Shown here: piece by piece, positions 57,229-64,000 of the stretch
Layout: every line of letters begins with the position of its first letter
Position numbering within the stretch: position 1 is the first letter of the stretch
Assembly: GCA_030679955.1 (NCBI GenBank)
Contig: JAUXSF010000009.1
Span: 1-64,000, forward strand
DNA: 64,000 nt
Source: Chlamydiales bacterium
GTDB taxonomy: Bacteria > Chlamydiota > Chlamydiia > Chlamydiales > JAJFMA01
Direction: 5' to 3'
Notes under the pieces: model-generated
Told to the model about the DNA's origin: nothing
What the model saw: the letters and a program-made list of their open reading frames with translations, nothing else
Databases searched by the model: none
Position numbers and translations under genes: made by a program

Positions 57229-57647
57229 CGTTCCCTTTCGTTATCCTTTTCGACATTGTCCAAGCGCTTTTTACCACAGCAGGTTCCGCACCAGCCGCAG
57301 CCAAAGCCAATATAAGCAGCTGCGCCGCCCAATACAAAGTGCAGGATAACGTCTGCCATGTTGTTAGCGACTAAGCCCAACATAAGACCATCACCCATTA
57401 CCAAGCCCATTATCGCGGTGGCAAGATAAACTACTGCCAAAACTTGGAAGTACACTCTTGACCACCAAAAACCGGCAAAGCCCGCTGCTGCTGCTGCGAT
57501 ACCGGAGACTATGTGGATGATATTATGCCAAAAGTTGACGGCAAAGAGGCCAAATAATAGGCCATCTTTAAAAGCAGCCGGCACGAATCCAGCAATCCCT
57601 ATAAACAAGAAGACTGCTGCAAATACATAGGCCAACCACCTAACCAT
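57225..57647 (-). CDS. Small DUF4383-like membrane protein
   Basis: 140 residues with four hydrophobic helices. [18 protein letters not shown] and [18 protein letters not shown] are the hallmarks of DUF4383. The cytosolic-side tail has a cysteine cluster ([12 protein letters not shown]) and many charged residues, perhaps binding a metal. AAGGAGGA precedes the ATG. Function unknown. Confidence 0.75.
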   Translation of the reverse strand: MVRWLAYVFAAVFLFIGIAGFVPAAFKDGLLFGLFAVNFWHNIIHIVSGIAAAAAGFAGFWWSRVYFQVLAVVYLATAIMGLVMGDGLMLGLVANNMADVILHFVLGGAAAYIGFGCGWCGTCCGKKRLDNVEKDNERER

Positions 57648-57761
57648 GATTCCTCCTTTAGCTCTAAAAAAAGCTCCTCAACCTGTTCAAGCTCCAGTAT
57701 ATAATAATTACTTTATTAACACAAATAGCTTATTATTAACACGTTAAAGACAATGATTATG

Positions 57762-57849
57762 GGAATTTAACGCAAAGGCGCAGAGGCGCCAAGAGGCAAA
57801 GGAAGGCTCTTTACCTCTTTCGCGCCTCTGCGCCTTTGCGTTAGATTCC
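57762..57849. repeat. Near-perfect inverted repeat, AACGCAAAG family
   Basis: The left arm from 57762 (ggaatttaacgcaaaggcgc) and the right arm ending at 57849 pair over about 40 bases with few mismatches and a 7-base loop. It lies between the DUF4383 gene and the end of the kinase-like gene. It could terminate transcription or be a small mobile repeat. Confidence 0.85.
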
Positions 57850-57858
57850 CCTTCGCTT

Positions 57859-58815
57859 TTACAGATTCCAGGCTTTGATGCGAGTCAATGCTGAATTGAG
57901 GTACATATGGGCATTGGCTTCAAATGGAAAAGAGTCATCGCTAGAAAGCATGTTCTGCAAAAAGGACCATAATGCCCAACGAGCATCCATTAAGATGCGT
58001 GAATGTTGAAAATGCTCCCACTCTGTTGCGGTAATATTGCCTTGATACAGAGTTAGAAACTCCTGCATTTCGCCATCCGAAAAATTGTGTGTCGCACAAA
58101 GTGCAGCTAGGTCGAGATACGGATCAGCCAACGCACCATATTCCCAATCGATAATCCATAGCTTATCGCCATCGTCGAGCAGATTGGTATTCCATAGATC
58201 TAAATGGCAAGGGCTAAGTTTTGGCGAACGCGTAATGGTGTTGCGCAGTGAAAGGATGGAAGGCAGCAGAATGTCATGAACTTCCTCCGGCAAATCGACA
58301 CCGAAGTCTAAGCATTGCTTGTAAGACCATTCAATGGTGGCAAAAGGGCAGAAAGAGTTGGGGAAAATGGCGCCCATATCGTGAACAACTTGTAGCTGTT
58401 CAACAAGACGTTGTTGGATATCAGAGCTTCGAATATCTACTTCTCGGCCATCCGTTTCAATAAACTCACAGACCAACGCTGGCACATCTTCAAAAAAGGC
58501 GACAATAGCTGGCGCTACTCCCTTTTCCGCCAATGGCTTAGTGATATGATACTCGCTAGCAACATCCACTCCTAAAATACTGCCAAAGGGGTTTCCAATA
58601 CGCACAAAATAGCTTTTGCCATCGCTTGCCACGCGGTAATTGTAGTTTGTCGCTCCCCCGCCAAGCCTTTTGATATCGATATCATCGAGCGAGCAATCTG
58701 GCAAACGTTGCACGACGTCTAAGCATTTAGCGAAAAATTCGTCGCAAGAAGCCGGAGCTGTCCAGCAGCAGAGTAAGGAAAAGAGACAGGAAAAAATCCA
58801 GTTTCGTGTACGCAT
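57859..58815 (-). CDS. Choline-kinase/APH-like protein with signal peptide
   Basis: 318 residues. MRTRNWIFSCLFSLLCCWTA begins a signal peptide. The remainder is the choline/aminoglycoside kinase fold: LGGGATNYNYRV, YFVRIGNP, LSPCHLDLWNTNLL (HxDxxxxN with catalytic Asp) and LWIIDWEYGALADPYLDLA (metal-binding DWE). Typical relatives act on choline or ethanolamine with ATP in the cytosol; export would put this one where ATP is scarce, unless it reaches the host. An open frame to 58860 exists, but the ATG at 58813-58815 has AGGA and starts the signal peptide; it overlaps the S9 peptidase end by 10 bases on the same strand. Substrate unproven. Confidence 0.85.
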   Translation of the reverse strand: MRTRNWIFSCLFSLLCCWTAPASCDEFFAKCLDVVQRLPDCSLDDIDIKRLGGGATNYNYRVASDGKSYFVRIGNPFGSILGVDVASEYHITKPLAEKGVAPAIVAFFEDVPALVCEFIETDGREVDIRSSDIQQRLVEQLQVVHDMGAIFPNSFCPFATIEWSYKQCLDFGVDLPEEVHDILLPSILSLRNTITRSPKLSPCHLDLWNTNLLDDGDKLWIIDWEYGALADPYLDLAALCATHNFSDGEMQEFLTLYQGNITATEWEHFQHSRILMDARWALWSFLQNMLSSDDSFPFEANAHMYLNSALTRIKAWNL

Positions 58816-58825
58816 AATGTCGTCC

Positions 58826-60829
58826 TTAATCGAGTAAATAGGTTCCAAACCACATGACAATTTGTTCTAGGCGGTGCAAGCGCAAATCAGGAGGTCCAAC
58901 ACGAGCGAATTGGTGCGTTGCTTTGCGAGGATAGCGTACGAAGCGTGCGGGAACGCCCAGTTGCTTTAGGCTGCTGAACCACTCTTCTGACTGCGTGATG
59001 CTCACACGAAGATCACCCTCGCCGTGCAAGATCAAGGTAGGTGTTTTCACATTTCCTACATATTTCAGAGGGCTTTGGTCCCATAATAGCTCAGACTTAT
59101 TCCAGGGAGATCCTATCCAACGCGACTCCGGTATCCAAGCGACATCGGTAGTGCCAAAATCACTAACAAGATTGCTGATCCCGCGGTCGGAGACTGCAGC
59201 TTTAAAGATGTCGGTGTGGCTGGTTACCCAATTGACCATGTAGCCACCATAGCTAACACCCAAAACACCCATGCGCGCCACGTCGATACCTGGAAGCGTT
59301 TTCATGAAGGAGATCACAGCTTGGATATCGTCCCAATCCTTGTCGCCCCATTTCGCTTTTATTGCAGAACTAAAAGAGCGTCCATAGCCCTTACTACCCC
59401 TTGGGTTGCTATAGACCACTGTAAAGCCCATCCCAACAAGCACCTGCACATCGTGGCGATATCCCTCGCCATACATGCTATGGGGGCCGCCATGGATATC
59501 CAAAATAGCTGCACCAGTATTTGTTTCTTCACTAGGTTTAAATACCCACGTTTGTACTTTAACGCCGTCGCTGCTATCGATCCAGTGTACTTCTGGAACA
59601 ACTACTTCTAGGTCATCCAAATAGCCATTCATGTGAGTAAGCTGCTTGACCTCCATCTTATGTCCATCGTTTAGACCGACATAAACTTCAGGCAGCGAGG
59701 TAACGCTGCCTCGAGTAAAGGTGATAATCGAGCCATCTTTACTGATATTCCCTAACTCGCAATGGCAGGCATCAAACGTTAAAAACGTTGCAGCGCCAGT
59801 AGCAACATCAATGGACACAATGTGACGCTGCCCATTGAGCGATACAGAGGCTAACAGCCTCATACCCTCTACATCCCAAATGTAGTTGGGTTCCAAACCT
59901 GCCTCGGTGCCATCAGCAAGCAGATGCCCCTGAAAGCACAAATCGTGTTCAGTAGTGACACAGCGAGTGCTACCACTGCTAAATTCATGTACAAAGAGTT
60001 GCACGTTATCCGGGCAATAACCACGCTCTTGCCCCAGGAAGCCACCAAAAGCTACCTTTGCCCCATCTGGAGACCAACGAACACGGTATTTTTTACAAGC
60101 AGGAACGCCCTTAACCGGTTGTGTTGCACGAGTAGCGATATCCAGAATGTATAGCTCATCCTTCCAAGGATATAAAATAGCTTCAGGTTCAGTGTTAGCC
60201 GTTACCGCTATCTTTTGCGAATCGGGGGAGAAAGAAAAGCTGAAGTGCCCAAGATGATCGTCGTTGAATACCTGTGACGCACTACCCTGTCTAGCATCGA
60301 CAAGGTATAACGCAAAGCGCTGTGAACCAAAAGAACCTTGGCCGTCGTAGCGGTACCATAACGACTCTGTAACAACCGGAGCATCGCTTAAACCCATCTG
60401 CTGACGCTGATAGCGCGCTTGAGCAGTCTGCTCTTCTGCAGTTTCACGGAACGTCAAAGCTATCCACTGACCATTGGGCGACCATTGAAACTCTCCCATA
60501 GTGCCTTCGGGGAAGAAGGCTAGAGGCGTCGCCTCGCCTCCATTGCGCGACATAATATACAGCTGAGCATGCCCCTGCCCATCACCACGCAAAAAGGCAA
60601 TGCGTTGCCCGTCGGGAGACCAACGTGGATGCTTATCGTCATAACCAGTAGTGAAAGGACGAATGCTGCCATCTGTGAGCGAAGCTAACCAAATGCTAGT
60701 ATCATAGCTATTCTGTGGCCCAACGCCTTTACACACAAAAAGAACCTGCGAACCATCTGGAGACACTTGCGGATCCGTAACGGTGCGGTAGTTCAGAAAG
60801 TCATAGGTTGAAACTGGACGCTTGGCCAT
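58826..60829 (-). CDS. S9-family prolyl oligopeptidase / acylaminoacyl-peptidase
   Basis: 667 residues. The N-terminal two thirds are a beta-propeller of PD40-type repeats (DPQVSPDGSQVLFV, HPRWSPDGQRIAFLRGD, YRVRWSPDGAKVAF). The alpha/beta-hydrolase domain starts near 430: DIHGGPHSMYG, the nucleophile in LGVSYGGYMVNW, the acid in HGEGDLRV and the His in KATHQF. It cleaves short peptides in the cytosol; no signal peptide is seen. It overlaps or abuts the kinase-like gene, so both are probably on one transcript. Confidence 0.93.
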   Translation of the reverse strand: MAKRPVSTYDFLNYRTVTDPQVSPDGSQVLFVCKGVGPQNSYDTSIWLASLTDGSIRPFTTGYDDKHPRWSPDGQRIAFLRGDGQGHAQLYIMSRNGGEATPLAFFPEGTMGEFQWSPNGQWIALTFRETAEEQTAQARYQRQQMGLSDAPVVTESLWYRYDGQGSFGSQRFALYLVDARQGSASQVFNDDHLGHFSFSFSPDSQKIAVTANTEPEAILYPWKDELYILDIATRATQPVKGVPACKKYRVRWSPDGAKVAFGGFLGQERGYCPDNVQLFVHEFSSGSTRCVTTEHDLCFQGHLLADGTEAGLEPNYIWDVEGMRLLASVSLNGQRHIVSIDVATGAATFLTFDACHCELGNISKDGSIITFTRGSVTSLPEVYVGLNDGHKMEVKQLTHMNGYLDDLEVVVPEVHWIDSSDGVKVQTWVFKPSEETNTGAAILDIHGGPHSMYGEGYRHDVQVLVGMGFTVVYSNPRGSKGYGRSFSSAIKAKWGDKDWDDIQAVISFMKTLPGIDVARMGVLGVSYGGYMVNWVTSHTDIFKAAVSDRGISNLVSDFGTTDVAWIPESRWIGSPWNKSELLWDQSPLKYVGNVKTPTLILHGEGDLRVSITQSEEWFSSLKQLGVPARFVRYPRKATHQFARVGPPDLRLHRLEQIVMWFGTYLLD

Positions 60830-60858
60830 AACGATCCCCTATTTAATTTTAAAGGAAC

Positions 60859-60933
60859 TTAACGCAAAGTCGCGAAGACGCAAAGAAGGTCTATCTACTT
60901 TGCGTCTTAGCGTCTCTGCGCCTTTGCGTTGAA
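60859..60933. repeat. Inverted repeat, AACGCAAAG family
   Basis: ttaacgcaaagtcgcgaaga at 60859 and the mirrored agcgtctctgcgcctttgcg ending near 60928 pair with scattered mismatches. It lies between the S9 peptidase start and the end of the membrane-protein gene, so it may separate two transcripts. Confidence 0.82.
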
Positions 60934-60944
60934 TTTTTCTTTTC

Positions 60945-61766
60945 TCATTGCTCACGTAGGCGGCTTTGCGATAATACATGTGCTTCCACAGCCAGATTAA
61001 AGAAAAAAATCATCGCTGGTGTCAACATAGCTGCGACGGGAACCATCACAAAAAAGATCTGCAAGATAGCCTGAAAAGGATGCGTCGAGCCAAATCCCAT
61101 GGCACATGTCAAACACCCAGCTAAAACAAGCAATGAAGTAACAATAATCAAAGGCAACATGCCCAACAGTAGCAGCATTATTTGCCCGAAAGGATCGGTA
61201 ACAAAACGTACTTTAAGAGCTTGTAGTACCTTTAAGTGGTCGATTCCTTTTAAAGCTAAAACCGGTGTGACAAAAAATAGCTCGATCACGCTGGCCACAA
61301 CCAAAAGCAAAATAGCAAAGTTAAGCAGAAACGGCCAAAAAGCCAGTACTACCGCTAAAACCTGCCCAATCAAGGGAATTTGACTAACCAGATAGAAGAA
61401 ACCTAGAGCCATCCAAAACACCAAAAAGACCAAAATAATCGGAATGGTGAAGTAGGCTGCCGCAAGCATAACCTGCCAGGAACCTAAAAGGATCTTCTTG
61501 TAGTCAACCTCGCGATCTCTGACCTCGTCATGGTATACTCTAGCAAGGACAATGCCTGCAGACATAAGGACCGCAGTGCCCACATAGACTGGTAAGAACT
61601 GCAAGCTTATGGCTGCCCACGCACCGCTGTTTAAAGCTAAGGCTTTGCATGCCACCACCATTAATCCAACACAAACAAGTGCAGAAAACATAAGCAACAG
61701 TTTGTAATAATCGATCGTCATGTGTAACGCACGATTCGTCATGCGCTGTATTGTTTCCCAAGTCAT
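60945..61766 (-). CDS. Integral membrane protein, unknown
   Basis: 273 residues with about six hydrophobic helices (about 22-45, 55-78, 95-120, 135-165, 195-222, 235-262). No family recognised. AGGA lies five bases before the ATG, and the gene starts six bases after gltA, so it belongs to the mdh-gltA operon. Whether it carries a metabolite of that pathway is not readable. Confidence 0.7.
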   Translation of the reverse strand: MTWETIQRMTNRALHMTIDYYKLLLMFSALVCVGLMVVACKALALNSGAWAAISLQFLPVYVGTAVLMSAGIVLARVYHDEVRDREVDYKKILLGSWQVMLAAAYFTIPIILVFLVFWMALGFFYLVSQIPLIGQVLAVVLAFWPFLLNFAILLLVVASVIELFFVTPVLALKGIDHLKVLQALKVRFVTDPFGQIMLLLLGMLPLIIVTSLLVLAGCLTCAMGFGSTHPFQAILQIFFVMVPVAAMLTPAMIFFFNLAVEAHVLSQSRLREQ

Positions 61767-61772
61767 GATTTC

Positions 61773-62927
61773 CTATAGGCTCTTAAATATGTATTTCGGG
61801 CGCACTATGGGCGTTCCCTTGCCGCCGCGAGCTGTCAAGCGCTCATAAACGATCTGTATAGCAATTCCCACGACGCGTGATAGCCCAAAGAGTACTGTAA
61901 AGTAATCCGGGAATGGGAAGCCTGCCGCTGACAATAGTGTCCCAGATATGGCATCCACATTGACATGCGGATCCTTAATTTTTGGGTTCTCGCCAAGCAC
62001 CTTCTCACCAGCGCTACGCAACAGAGAAGCTATTTTCACCAATGGATGGCCGGGATAGCGCTCTTGAGCAACTTGGAATAGTACAGTCGCTCGTGGGTCC
62101 TCTACGCGTAACACCGCGTGACCAAAGCCAAAAATCAGGTCATCTGAGGCTAAGCGACGGCGGATTAGCTCCTCCATCTGTGCTTCAGTAGCATTATCAC
62201 CCAGCTGATCATGAACTTGCTTGACGAAAGCCAAACAATCCTGGTTCGCTTTACCGTGCCTAGGACCAGCCAACGCTGTCATGGCGGCTGTTAGCGATCC
62301 ATACATATCCTCTAAACCGGAAGCAACAGCCTTGCCGACAAAAGTCGAGAGGTTACCACCACCATGGTCATAGTGCAGAACATTAAACAAACGCATCACA
62401 TCTGTCAGAGCCTTCAAGTCCGCTCCAGGGACGTTTAGCATATGTGTAAAGTTCTCCATATAGCCTAGCTCTGGTTGAGAGGGGTTTGTTCCTCCCCAAC
62501 CCGCATGATAGTTGATCACAGTCGCTACAAGTTCAGGAATCTTGGCGATGACATTGAGGCAATCTTCACGATAGTCCCCTGTACCTTCAATCATCCCCAG
62601 AACAAGTAAAGCTGCACAAAAGAGCTTCATCGGATGTCCCTGACGCGGTAGCTTGCGCACATGGTCAAAGACCGCAGGAGATGTTTTAGATCGTTTAGCC
62701 AATTCGTCAGAAAAAGCTTTTACCTCTTTGTCAGAGCCTTTATGGCCATGATATAGCAAATAGATGACCTCTTCCGGCCGCCAATTTGCCATCTGCCCTA
62801 AGGGTTGCCCCATATAGAACAGTCCCTTATCGGGATCTACGGAAGATGTAACGCAATACCCTACTGGATATCCGCGCATCCCGGTTTCCAGATGATCTTG
62901 GGTTACCTCAAACAGTACATCGGCCAT
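61773..62927 (-). CDS. gltA: Citrate synthase
   Basis: 384 residues. Condenses oxaloacetate and acetyl-CoA to citrate. Catalytic His in NVLHYDHGGGNLSTFVG, GPRHGKANQ, the second His in FGFGHAVLRVEDPRA, and the Asp in VNVDAISG are all present. 15 bases after mdh, whose product oxaloacetate it uses. Chlamydiaceae lack this enzyme, so it marks the window as environmental chlamydia. GGGAG lies eight bases before the ATG. Confidence 0.95.
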   Translation of the reverse strand: MADVLFEVTQDHLETGMRGYPVGYCVTSSVDPDKGLFYMGQPLGQMANWRPEEVIYLLYHGHKGSDKEVKAFSDELAKRSKTSPAVFDHVRKLPRQGHPMKLFCAALLVLGMIEGTGDYREDCLNVIAKIPELVATVINYHAGWGGTNPSQPELGYMENFTHMLNVPGADLKALTDVMRLFNVLHYDHGGGNLSTFVGKAVASGLEDMYGSLTAAMTALAGPRHGKANQDCLAFVKQVHDQLGDNATEAQMEELIRRRLASDDLIFGFGHAVLRVEDPRATVLFQVAQERYPGHPLVKIASLLRSAGEKVLGENPKIKDPHVNVDAISGTLLSAAGFPFPDYFTVLFGLSRVVGIAIQIVYERLTARGGKGTPIVRPKYIFKSL

Positions 62928-62942
62928 AGCAAGACTCCCACT

Positions 62943-63935
62943 TTATTTTACAGCTTCGAAAAAGAGATTTTTTTCTTCCAATAGTTCTTTTTGGCTTTCT
63001 TGAATTTTCTGCTTCAAGAAGTCATTCCAAGGCACATTAGCGACAACTTCATAGTTGCCGTCGCCTTTGGATCGGCATGGCATGGAGAAAATCAGGTCTT
63101 CCTCTAGGCCATATGGGTTACCATCGGTACAAATAGCAGACGAAAACCACTCGCCTTCAGGTGTCGGCGTCACGAGCGCACGCACTGCATCAATAGCAGC
63201 GCAAGCGGCAGATGCAGCAGAGGACTTGCCACGAACCTTAAGGATTTCAGCGCCTCTCTTTTGCACGGATGTGATGAACTGACCTTTCAGCCAATCTTCA
63301 TCGGTAATCACAGAGGTCACAGGCTTGCCGCTAATCTTGGCGTTATAAAAGTCAGGCACTTGTGTTGTGGAATGATTACCCCAAATTGTCACATTAGAGA
63401 TATCGGTAACTTCTACGCCAGCTTTCAACGCTAACTGACCCACTGCGCGGTTTTGGTCTAGGCGTGTCATTGCGTGAAAGTTCTTACGCGGAATACGCGG
63501 AGCATTGCTCATCGCAATCAAGCAATTGGTATTGCATGGATTGCCGACAACCAACACTTTTACATCGGGATTTGCAACATCATTAAGAGCACGACCCTGA
63601 GCGATGAAAATCTTGCCGTTGTCTACCAATAGATCTTTACGCTCCATACCTGGCGAGCGTGGCTTTGCTCCTACTAACATCGCGTAGTCCGCACCACGAA
63701 ATACTTCGTTGGGATCACTGCCAATATGTATTTCTTTAAGCAAAGGAAAAGCGCAATCGATGAGTTCCATCATCACACCCTCTAACACTCCCAGTGCTTC
63801 TGGGACTTCCAAGATGTGCAACGCTACAGGTTGTTGAGGTCCTAGCATCGCCCCGGCAGCTATGCGAAACAGCAAAGTATAGGCTATCTGCCCAGCGCCA
63901 CCTGTTACTACGACGCGTTTCAAAGGTTGTGTCAT
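62943..63935 (-). CDS. mdh: Malate dehydrogenase
   Basis: 330 residues. NAD site [18 protein letters not shown], substrate-loop arginines in [26 protein letters not shown], and the catalytic His in [14 protein letters not shown] identify the LDH-like cytosolic-type malate dehydrogenase. It oxidises malate to oxaloacetate, feeding gltA directly downstream. AAGGAG lies six bases before the ATG. Confidence 0.96.
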   Translation of the reverse strand: MTQPLKRVVVTGGAGQIAYTLLFRIAAGAMLGPQQPVALHILEVPEALGVLEGVMMELIDCAFPLLKEIHIGSDPNEVFRGADYAMLVGAKPRSPGMERKDLLVDNGKIFIAQGRALNDVANPDVKVLVVGNPCNTNCLIAMSNAPRIPRKNFHAMTRLDQNRAVGQLALKAGVEVTDISNVTIWGNHSTTQVPDFYNAKISGKPVTSVITDEDWLKGQFITSVQKRGAEILKVRGKSSAASAACAAIDAVRALVTPTPEGEWFSSAICTDGNPYGLEEDLIFSMPCRSKGDGNYEVVANVPWNDFLKQKIQESQKELLEEKNLFFEAVK

Positions 63936-64000
63936 GATCGCTCCTTATGTCAGGCACTTAAAATCGTAAGTTTATGTTATTGGCCCCGACTATAATGTGC

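Overview
The window comes from a chlamydia-like bacterium (phylum Chlamydiota) of the amoeba-associated, Parachlamydiales type. The evidence is gene content and order: dciA-gyrB-gyrA-tmk-holB in one minus-strand block, a yidC/lgt/second-dnaA neighbourhood, hrcA-grpE-dnaK with a CIRCE operator, a Pkn1-type kinase fused to a formylglycine-enzyme-like domain, and a SycD-type type III secretion chaperone. A citrate synthase next to malate dehydrogenase argues against the Chlamydiaceae proper, which lack it. F-box/FNIP, OTU and MORN-repeat proteins are what symbionts and pathogens of amoebae carry. I cannot name the genus from the sequence alone.

Layout. 1-1.2 kb: a complete IS982-type insertion sequence. 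1.2-2.6 kb: an F-box-like/FNIP-repeat protein. 2.8-13.7 kb: an accessory islet with a 1736-residue OTU protein, a helical-repeat protein, a deleted IS copy, a frameshifted MORN gene and a cytochrome P450. It is bounded by a decayed copy of the 3' end of holB on one side and intact holB on the other. 13.7-22.6 kb: core genes (holB, tmk, gyrA, gyrB, dciA, ispH). 22.1-25.3 kb: phosphatase, Pkn1-like protein and exported helical protein in one operon. 25.5-28.8 kb: yidC and an exported glyoxalase II. 29-32.5 kb: four tandem MORN paralogues, one of them lying between lgt and a decayed copy of the lgt 3' end. 32.6-41.9 kb: lgt, tRNA-Pro, ahcY, dnaA paralogue, hrcA-grpE-dnaK. 42-45.6 kb: a second OTU protein, a hydrophobic protein and a SycD-like chaperone. 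45.8-47.6 kb: ferredoxin, A-type Fe-S carrier and an FAD oxidoreductase. 47.6-51.1 kb: unknown genes, repeat-rich intergenic DNA and a large protein ending in a HicA-like domain. 51.4-64 kb: SLC12-type transporter, galE, BaiN/YhiN-type flavoprotein, GGQ release-factor-like protein, small membrane proteins, an exported kinase-like protein, S9 peptidase, gltA and mdh.

How the genes work together. The core blocks serve DNA topology and replication, membrane-protein insertion and lipoprotein synthesis, heat shock, and the citrate-oxaloacetate entry into the TCA cycle. Between them sit host-interaction candidates centred on ubiquitin (one F-box-like protein, two OTU proteins), MORN scaffolds and a possible type III translocator/chaperone pair. 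The most striking structural signal is that two separate accessory blocks are inserted at the 3' end of a core gene (holB, lgt), each leaving a decayed duplicate of that 3' end at the far side. Other notable signals are a roughly 85-nt structured element present twice, a large GC-rich palindromic element, a family of CGCAAAG inverted repeats, and an S-adenosylhomocysteine hydrolase that lacks its conserved C-terminal tail. All functional calls are from reading motifs; no database search was possible.
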